This document shows, piece after piece, positions 57,176-64,000 of a stretch of DNA of 64,000 nt; the stretch's first letter is position 1; each line of letters opens with the position of its first letter. A program made the position numbers and the translations under genes. This DNA is from Osedax fenrisi (taxonomy: Eukaryota > Annelida > Polychaeta > Sabellida > Siboglinidae): contig OZ025241.1 in NCBI GenBank assembly GCA_964019155.1, positions 5,392,293 to 5,456,292 of the forward strand, read 5' to 3'. The notes under the pieces were generated by a model. It searched no databases and was not told the DNA's origin. It saw only the letters and a program-made list of their open reading frames with translations.

Positions 57176-60037
57176 ATGAATACATTTATTTCTGATTTTG
57201 ACAAATCAATTGATAATTCTAATAGTATTGATTGCAAGTATTATGATTATACAAATATACAAAATGCATTCAATTGTTATACAAGTAATATAAATGAGTT
57301 GTCTATACTTCATATAAATGCACGCAGTATTAGTGCAAATTATAATAATATTATACATTTTATAGATTCTATTCATAAACAATTCTCTATTATTATAATC
57401 ACAGAAACATGGTTGAATGATTCAAATAATAAACTATATAATTTATCAAATTATAACTTAACAGGTATAAATAGATCTTCGTGTAGAGGTGGTGGTATTT
57501 TATTATATGTTAGTAATTATATTGACTTTGAAAATATAGATGAATTGTGTTATACTAATAAAGAAATATGTGACATGTGTACAATTAAGTTTAAATTAAA
57601 AAACTCAAACATAAAATATTTAATTAGTGGTATATATAGACCACCTAATAGTAACATTATTGATTTCACTGATATGTTTACAAATAAATTTGAAAATTAT
57701 ATATCAGATTATGTAATATGTATTGGTGGTGATGTAAATATAAATTTGCTTAATTATAATGATTCTAATAATACTAAATATTTCTACGTTAGCATATATT
57801 CACTTAATTTATACCCACAAATAACTAAACCAACAAGAATTTCAAGCACACATTCACTCATAGATAATTTTTTTACAAACTTTCAAGATAATTTAATATC
57901 TGGTATAGTCTACTCAGACATAAGTGACCACTTACCAATTTTTATAAATTTTAAAATAGCATCTAAAAGAGATAATATAATTATAATTAAAAAGTCACGT
58001 ATGCTCAAAGAAAATAACATTTTTAATTTCAAACTCGTAATATCTAATTTTAATTGGAATTTACTCAAATATGACACTGAAATGTGTATAAATGATACTT
58101 TTACAACATTTTTAAAAGACCTTTCTATGTTATATAATAAAACTTGTCCATTAATAACAAATAAACTATCCAAAAAACGTTTTCTAAACAAACCGTGGAT
58201 ATGGAATACAATTAGAAAATGTATATTTAAAAAAAATAAACTTTATAAAAGATATATAAAAAATAAAACTGTTCTCAACAAACTGAGCTATACCAGTTAT
58301 AAAAATATTTTAACAACAATTCTTAGGTATGTAGAAAATAAATATTATAATGACAAATTTAAAACTCATAGTAATAACCCAAAACAAATGTGGAAAGCGA
58401 TAAAACAGCTAATTGGATATACTAGTAAATCTAAGGATACAACTTTTATTAGTGATAAATCTAATAGTGAAATTGCAAATAAGTTTAATGATCATTTCAT
58501 AAATGTAGGCCCAAATTTAGCTAAGGAATTTTGTGGTAATAGTTTGCAGTCAATCTATAAGACATTAACTAATAAAAACAAAAATTCATTATTTTTATTT
58601 CCTACTAGCATTAATGAAATTAAAAAAATTATCGAAAATTGTGATAATAAGTACAGCATTGATACCTTAGGTTTTAATATGCATATAATTAAACAAATAA
58701 AGGATGAGATAAGTCCAATTCTTGCAATACTTTTTAATAAATGTTTACAGGTTGGTTTATTTCCAGATGATTTAAAAATTTCTAAAATAATTCCTATATA
58801 TAAATCTGGTGCTAAAAATGAGTTATCCAACTATAGACCAATATCAATGTTACCACAAATATCAAAATTATTTGAAAAGATAATAAAAACAAGATTAAAT
58901 GTATTTTTAACAAAAAATGATATATTGAGTGACTCACAATATGGATTCAGAGAAGGTATTTCATCCTCGGATGCATTAATGGATCTAACTGAATCAATAT
59001 CTGAAAGTGTTGAACGATTGGAAAAATGTGCAGTTGTATCAATTGACCTAAAAAAAGCGTTCGATACTATACACCATGACATATTATTTGTTAAACTAGA
59101 GCATTATGGTATACGGGGGTCAGCACTTTCATTACTTAAAAGTTACCTACATAATAGACTACAATTTGTTCACTATAAAGATGAATACTCAACTACTGAG
59201 ATTATGAAATATGGTGTTCCGCAGGGCTCGGTTCTTGGGCCACTTTTATTTTTAATATATATTAATGATTTACAGAATATTTCCAATGACTTCAAAACAA
59301 TTTTATTTGCAGATGACACTAATATTATTTTTAATAGTGATTCACTAGGTAAATTAAATGTTAAAATGAATAAGGAACTTGAAAAATTGAATAAATGGCT
59401 TTGCGCAAACAAGTTAACTTTAAACCTGAAAAAATCTAATTTTATCCTTTTCAATGTTAGAAATATACATACTAACTCTATATTTGATATCAGAATAAAT
59501 AATACCAAGATCGAAAAGGTTAAACACTATAAGTTTCTTGGAGTATTCATTGATGACAAACTAGACTGGAAAGAACAGTATAATTACATTTCCAAAAAGT
59601 TATCTAGGATAACCGGAATTATAAGGAAAGTTAGACCAATGGCAAACAAATATACTTTACTATCTATATATAATGCTTTATTTGTTCCTCACTTATACTA
59701 CTGTGCCCATATATGGGGAAATACTTTTTCCTCATTAACTGATTATATAAATAGATTACAAAAGCGAATACTAAAACTAATCACAAGTTCATCGTATAAT
59801 GTATTTTTGAGAGAAAATAAAATTTTGAATTTTGATCATATTGTAAAATTAAGTTCGATTAAAGTTGCTCACAGAGCATATTATCATATATTACCGAGTA
59901 ACATTCAAACACTTTTTTTGATTAATAAAAACACGGATAAATTTGTAAGATTCAAGTCAAGAACTAGCAGAGATCTGTTTAGAGTGAGAAATGTGTCCTC
60001 TAGACAGTGGAACTTACTTCCCATTCAACTTACTTAA
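57176..60037 (+). CDS. LINE D ORF2: endonuclease and reverse transcriptase, 953 aa
   Basis: ATG 57176 (CACTATGAAT). Endonuclease: LSILHINARSIS near residue 42, IIIITETWLND near 72, GIYRPPNSN near 157, GGDVNINLL near 183, SDISDHLPIF near 247. Reverse transcriptase: LSNYRPISMLPQISKLFEKI near 545, VSIDLKKAFDTIHHD near 620, YGVPQGSVLGPLLFLIYIND near 680 and the catalytic FADD at 711-714. The post-RT domain has FLGVFIDDKLDWKEQ and the family end SRQWNLLPIQ. This is the Jockey/CR1-group type, a different lineage from LINE A. All catalytic blocks are present in one uninterrupted frame. In the next frame KNRCIKSFGRR follows the stop, so the last ~20 residues may be lost by a small indel. Confidence 0.9.
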   Translation: MNTFISDFDKSIDNSNSIDCKYYDYTNIQNAFNCYTSNINELSILHINARSISANYNNIIHFIDSIHKQFSIIIITETWLNDSNNKLYNLSNYNLTGINRSSCRGGGILLYVSNYIDFENIDELCYTNKEICDMCTIKFKLKNSNIKYLISGIYRPPNSNIIDFTDMFTNKFENYISDYVICIGGDVNINLLNYNDSNNTKYFYVSIYSLNLYPQITKPTRISSTHSLIDNFFTNFQDNLISGIVYSDISDHLPIFINFKIASKRDNIIIIKKSRMLKENNIFNFKLVISNFNWNLLKYDTEMCINDTFTTFLKDLSMLYNKTCPLITNKLSKKRFLNKPWIWNTIRKCIFKKNKLYKRYIKNKTVLNKLSYTSYKNILTTILRYVENKYYNDKFKTHSNNPKQMWKAIKQLIGYTSKSKDTTFISDKSNSEIANKFNDHFINVGPNLAKEFCGNSLQSIYKTLTNKNKNSLFLFPTSINEIKKIIENCDNKYSIDTLGFNMHIIKQIKDEISPILAILFNKCLQVGLFPDDLKISKIIPIYKSGAKNELSNYRPISMLPQISKLFEKIIKTRLNVFLTKNDILSDSQYGFREGISSSDALMDLTESISESVERLEKCAVVSIDLKKAFDTIHHDILFVKLEHYGIRGSALSLLKSYLHNRLQFVHYKDEYSTTEIMKYGVPQGSVLGPLLFLIYINDLQNISNDFKTILFADDTNIIFNSDSLGKLNVKMNKELEKLNKWLCANKLTLNLKKSNFILFNVRNIHTNSIFDIRINNTKIEKVKHYKFLGVFIDDKLDWKEQYNYISKKLSRITGIIRKVRPMANKYTLLSIYNALFVPHLYYCAHIWGNTFSSLTDYINRLQKRILKLITSSSYNVFLRENKILNFDHIVKLSSIKVAHRAYYHILPSNIQTLFLINKNTDKFVRFKSRTSRDLFRVRNVSSRQWNLLPIQLT

Positions 60038-60660
60038 AAAATAGGTGTATTAAATCGTTTGGAAGACGTGTTTAAAATATATTCTTGAATTAAAAATGAC
60101 TTAAAAAGGGAAATTTGTCTAAATAATTATTTTTTTATTTTGTTATTTTAATTTTTATTTCTGACATAATATAAATTTAACACACATTTCTGATGTTTTT
60201 TATAATTTTAAATTTTTATTTTTATTTTTATTTTTATTTTTAATATTTATATAATTTTTTTATTATTTATATAACTTTGACATAATATAAAATTACAAAA
60301 TATTATTTGTTTGTTTTATTCTTGACTTTTTCTTGACTTATTATAATATTAAAAAAAAAATGTGTTTACAGTGTTCGACTTACTATAAATTTACTTAATT
60401 TTTTTTTTAATTTGTGTATATATATATAATATAGCTATTTATTTATTTTTATTTATTTTTTTATTTATTTTTTTAGTTATTTTTAGTTATGTTTAATTTT
60501 TATTCAATAGGATTTGTCTTTTAATTTTTAATTTTATAATTATTTTATATTTATATTCCTAGATTTTTATTTTAATTTATTTTTCTTCTTTACATTTTAT
60601 GATTATATGATGAATGACATTATGAGGAGTTTTTAATTATTGGAATATATATATATATAT
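60038..60660 (+). other. LINE D 3' UTR, T-rich
   Basis: TTTTTATTTTTATTTTTAT-like low-complexity sequence after the ORF2 stop; no gene. It is interrupted at 60661 by the retrocopy. Confidence 0.6.
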
Positions 60661-60965
60661 ATTAGTTTTTTTTTTTTTTTTTTTCATTATATTTTTTCTA
60701 TGACCGGAGTGGCTAATATGTTTGGACTTGATATGATTATGATACGTATCGGGGGATGGGATATACTTGTGGAGTGGGCAAGTATTGTCAGTGTTCTTAT
60801 TATTGGCGATATTAAGATCCCTAAGGCTTTGGAACTGGCGTACACATATCCTTGAAGTTGATACATCATATACCATCATTAATTTCAACATAATATTGGC
60901 AACTCTGGATCTAATTTATTAGTAATCTTTAACTACAGCATTCAAAACTAACATATATATATATA
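60661..60965 (-). mobile_element. Retrocopy-like insert with poly(A), unknown origin
   Basis: On the minus strand a GC-richer segment of about 280 bases ends in GTCATAGAAAAAATATAATG followed by about 19 A (60666-60684 on the plus strand is a T run). A poly(A) end suggests a reverse-transcribed RNA copy. Frames of 60-84 codons are open on both strands (minus MMYQLQGYVYASSKALGILI; plus MTGVANMFGLDMIMIRIGGW), which more likely reflects few stops than coding. The source RNA is unknown. Confidence 0.45.
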
Positions 60966-61290
60966 CTCCAATTATACTTTTAATTTCTTATACTATTAAT
61001 TTTTTTATTTATAATTATTTACTTTTAATATTATTTTTAAAGTTATTTATATTTGTATATGATTCATAATTTTATATTCTCATGATTCTTATAAGATTTA
61101 TAAAATTACATATTTTACTTCTATATTATATAAATTTTAATTTTATTTTTTTTTCTCCTCATAATTGTTATTTGGGAATATGTTTCAGGTAAACGACTAG
61201 ATAAGCATTGCGCTTCTTCGATTACCTTGGTCATGCCTAAATTCTGATATTATTATATTAGTATTATTATTATATATATTAATACATAAT
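60966..61290 (+). other. Probable 3' end of LINE D
   Basis: T-rich sequence, then a GC-richer block (GTTTCAGGTAAACGACTAGA ... ACCTTGGTCATGCCTAAATT, 61185-61250) and (TAT)n-like sequence. The layout resembles the 3' end of a Jockey/CR1-group element. Confidence 0.4.
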
Positions 61291-61372
61291 TATGATATGG
61301 TATAAATATAGAGTCTAGATATATACTTATATTAATTTATATTTACTTATATAATTTACAAGTTTAGAAACC

Positions 61373-61711
61373 TTAGATATTAAAAGATTCTACCGGTAAT
61401 TTTGAAAGCAGACGAATATCTTTAGGCGTTACGTAATGAGGCAACGTTTCATTGTTAGAGAACGCGTTCGATTCGAGTCTCGCGGCCGTATTCAGATGCG
61501 CTTCTAGCTGGTTATCCGCCAGTCTCTTTTCGGCCTCTAGTTGACCGTTAAATATCCGGTTCTTGATCTTGATCGTATCGGCCACTTCGGCTAGGTCATC
61601 GGAGGTCACGCGCAGACTGGGAGACTCGCGAGGAGATGGTAACGGCGCCTCCCAGATGTGCTGGTAGTCTTTTACGTCGATACGTATCGTTTTGGTCACG
61701 TGGTAACATTA
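61373..61711 (-). CDS. GC-rich coding patch, 108 aa, unknown
   Basis: Minus strand, open from just after a TAA at 61709-61711 to TAA near 61373. G+C is about one half with GC-rich third positions, strikingly unlike its surroundings. The only nominal start is GTG at 61699. It reads TKTIRIDVKDYQHIWEAPLP, LRVTSDDLAEVADTIKIKNR, LEAEKRLADNQLEAHLNTAA, then NETLPHYVTPKDIRLLSKLP. It is hydrophilic and mostly helical, with no membrane segment or known motif. It may be a terminal exon whose acceptor was missed, or a fragment of a horizontally acquired or viral gene. No family is recognised. Confidence 0.55.
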
Positions 61712-61823
61712 GTCTGTCACTTGATATATGTATATATATATATATGAATGAATTAATGAAATCAGTTTATAGACATACGACATACTATGTATATCATACG
61801 TCTATGGAGGATCAGTGAAAGCC

Positions 61824-61856
<33 letters not shown>

Positions 61857-62242
61857 CATTTGTTATGAAAGCTATTATAATACGGAATATATGTTACGTA
61901 TCCTATAATCAATAATATAACTCTATACATTTAAATTTAAATATGTATTAAAATATTATAGATTATTAAATATTATTTATTTCAAAATTGTACTCGTATA
62001 TACATTTGTTTATCTAATCGTTTTGTATACAATTTATCATATAGATAATATATTTACCAAAGAAAAAACAAAAATATCTGATTAATTTACTCGTCAAGAA
62101 CATAACTTTAAAGGTAACGATAACACTACTAAATAACAATATTTTAATATTAATGTATATAATATAAGTTTGGAATCGTATTATATAATAATAATATATA
62201 TTCATGTGTGTATGTATCCTAGATACAACTAACTAGTTATAA
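61712..62242. other. AT-rich spacer, no gene seen
   Basis: (TA)n at 61823-61851. Nothing else. Confidence 0.5.
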
Positions 62243-62389
62243 CTAACTATTAGATAATCGTCTGCTAATGGAACTTTCATCCGTGTCGCCATCGTCTACC
62301 GCACAAGAAGTGGACCGAAGTTGCATATCCATTAGAGATGGATGAGCCATAGTGATAGGCTGTCTAACCACATCGTTGCGTGAATATTA
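62243..62389 (-). CDS. Coding patch or terminal exon, unknown
   Basis: Minus strand, open from after a TAA at 62390 to TAG 62243. It contains ATG 62350 (35 codons): MAHPSLMDMQLRSTSCAVDD, GDTDESSISRRLSNS, preceded in frame by YSRNDVVRQPIT. GC-richer and Ser/Asp-rich, as in a regulatory C-terminal tail. It lies 530 bases upstream (on the minus strand) of the GC-rich patch 61373-61711 and could be from the same gene by splicing before its stop, but no clear donor is seen. Confidence 0.4.
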
Positions 62390-62392
62390 ACA

Positions 62393-63099
62393 AGAGTGAG
62401 CATACATATTAGTTATCTAAGTAAGTGTATATAATTATATACAATGTATATATATATTATAATATCACGTTTACTTTAAATAAATAAATACAAATATTTT
62501 TTACAAATTTAATATAAATATATGCAACCATTTTTTTTTAATTTAACACACACATATATATATATACTTTGATTATCATTTGTTAGTAGTTATAATTAGT
62601 TAAATTATTATCAATAATGTAATATTTAACATTTGTTAAGATAGTATAATTACATAACTATTTATAATTACATACATAATTATGTAAGTATAGTATAAGT
62701 ATATAAGTAAAAAATTATAAATATAAATATAAAATTTCAAATATAAATTACATATTATAAAAACTAATTAATTAGGAATTAAAACCAGAATGGCAATTTC
62801 TAATCTACTGTTACCATCGAAATTCCAATATAACTAATATATATAATATATATATATATTTATATGCACTATATGTATAAATAATATATAAATTATTCTT
62901 AATTTTTATTTTTTTATTAGCTATTATTATAAATATAAATGCCTAAATAAAAGTTCACATATATATATATATATATATATATAGATCATTATATTATTAT
63001 GATATTTTATGATATACTTACACTATATAACGTATTATTTATTTTAGAAATACAATGATTATTTGATCATTATTATGTATATTTTAATTGATACCATTC
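62393..63099. other. AT-rich stretch, no gene seen
   Basis: (TA)n at 62956-62982; otherwise featureless. Confidence 0.5.
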
Positions 63100-63568
63100 A
63101 TTATATTTATTCTAGATTACAATCTGAAACCTACTATTTACGTCAAATAGATGTTACAACTTAGAAAATAACTAAACTGGCCTATAGGTATACCATAACC
63201 AATGATATTAACATTAAAACCTATGTATATTACATACATTATCAATATTGAAAATTACTATATCCTTAATTCATGTATCACCAAACACAACCCTAACACT
63301 ATTACCATTATATACCAATACAGCTTTTCAACTTGTATATGCTAAATCAACCGACTATCGACTTCTAAGCAAATATACCTATGTAGCCTACCTAAATCAT
63401 CCCACCTATACCAACCCACTTCTGCCATCCCATATAAACCATCCTACATTTGCCATCCTACATATGCTCAAACCACAATATTATCTTTTTATGAGATATG
63501 GGAAGAGACACTTAACGAAACAATTAATAAACTCTGGTAATTGTTTGATAAATATGTATAATGTTTAA
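63100..63568 (+). pseudogene. L2/CR1-like LINE ORF2 C-terminal remnant
   Basis: The DNA at about 63170-63230 (AACTGGCCTATAGGTATACC, then AATGATATTAACATTAAAAC) resembles LINE A at 16243-16290 (SLNWLPIIDNINIKLL). The longer open frame 63248-63568 begins with TTG and contains MLKPQYYLFMRYGKRHLTKQ. It is pyrimidine/ACC-rich as in LINE A, and no other family fits. Decayed. Confidence 0.5.
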
Positions 63569-63784
63569 AAATGGAAACCAGTTACAATTAATTACATTCA
63601 CAAATTAAAATCTACTTACTATCAACTTTATCTAGTTAACTTATGCTGTTATCGTACTATGTCGATACCGTCACTTATTGTTATCAATGTTATTATTATT
63701 ATAACGTTTATTACTAGTAGTATTATTATGGTTATTATTATTATTACAGGTAGTATTAATATTATTATTAGTAGTACTACTAGT

Positions 63785-63789
63785 AGTAC

Positions 63790-63880
<91 letters not shown>

Positions 63881-63902
63881 TTATTATTATTATTATTATT
63901 AT
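63785..63902. repeat. (ATT)n microsatellite
   Basis: About 38 trinucleotide units with one interruption near 63881. Confidence 0.95.
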
Positions 63903-63945
63903 TCAATTCAATTCAATTGAATTCAATTCAATTTTATTGCGAATT
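63903..63945 (-). repeat. ATTCA pentamer repeat, likely LINE/SINE tail
   Basis: ATTCAATTCAATTCAATTGA and its complement form a palindromic pentamer array. On the minus strand GCAATAAAATTGAATTGAAT leading into (AAT)n looks like the 3' tail of a retroposon. Confidence 0.5.
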
Positions 63946-64000
63946 AATTAATATAAAGATAATATAAGCTTTTAAAAAATACATATAAATTAATCGCAAA

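Noticed and set aside
57910..59508. Several 83-111-codon minus-strand frames
   Set aside because: Antisense shadows of LINE D ORF2.
63649..63967. Poly-Ile frames on both strands
   Set aside because: (ATT)n array; simple sequence.

Overview
This window is nuclear DNA from a eukaryote, most likely an animal. It is about four-fifths A+T by eye and is dominated by decayed and a few well-preserved transposable elements. The animal assignment is an inference from the element mix: CR1/L2/Jockey-type and RTE-type non-LTR retrotransposons, K02A2.6-like Ty3/gypsy fragments, hAT-like non-autonomous DNA transposons and a tRNA-derived SINE. Open frames end in ordinary TAA/TAG/TGA codons, so the standard code fits. 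Species cannot be told from the sequence.

Layout. 0-6 kb: AT desert with a tandem duplication, a small exon-like frame, a 1.5-kb hAT-like element carrying minisatellites and a 148-bp palindrome, then a gypsy remnant ending in an LTR. 6-11.9 kb: AT desert with a ~300-bp palindrome and exon-like cassettes (three related copies, minus strand). 11.9-16.8 kb: nearly complete L2/CR1-like LINE A with a PHD-like finger in ORF1. 16.8-28.4 kb: satellite, duplicated hairpin repeats, many (TA)n runs, scattered exon-like patches and one convincing pair of terminal exons at 25.1-25.4 kb. 28.4-36.5 kb: LINE fragments on both strands, one nested in an RTE-type LINE, SINEs, and a second hAT-like element. 36.5-44 kb: a 46-codon ORF, a second gypsy remnant (gag and protease), a 147-aa orphan membrane protein, more SINEs and a third hAT-like element. 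44.7-55.7 kb: a broken LINE B with PHD-type ORF1 fragments, a TA-flanked MITE, and two further LINE wrecks. 56.4-61.3 kb: LINE D, with two full-looking ORFs (235 and 953 aa), followed by a retrocopy with a T run. 61.4-64 kb: two GC-richer minus-strand coding patches, a LINE tail and an (ATT)n array.

How it fits together. The LINEs supply endonuclease and reverse transcriptase that could mobilise themselves, the SINEs and retrocopies. The hAT-like and TA-flanked elements carry no transposase and would need one in trans. Host genes are sparse: only small exons or single small ORFs can be argued, and no complete host gene is identified.
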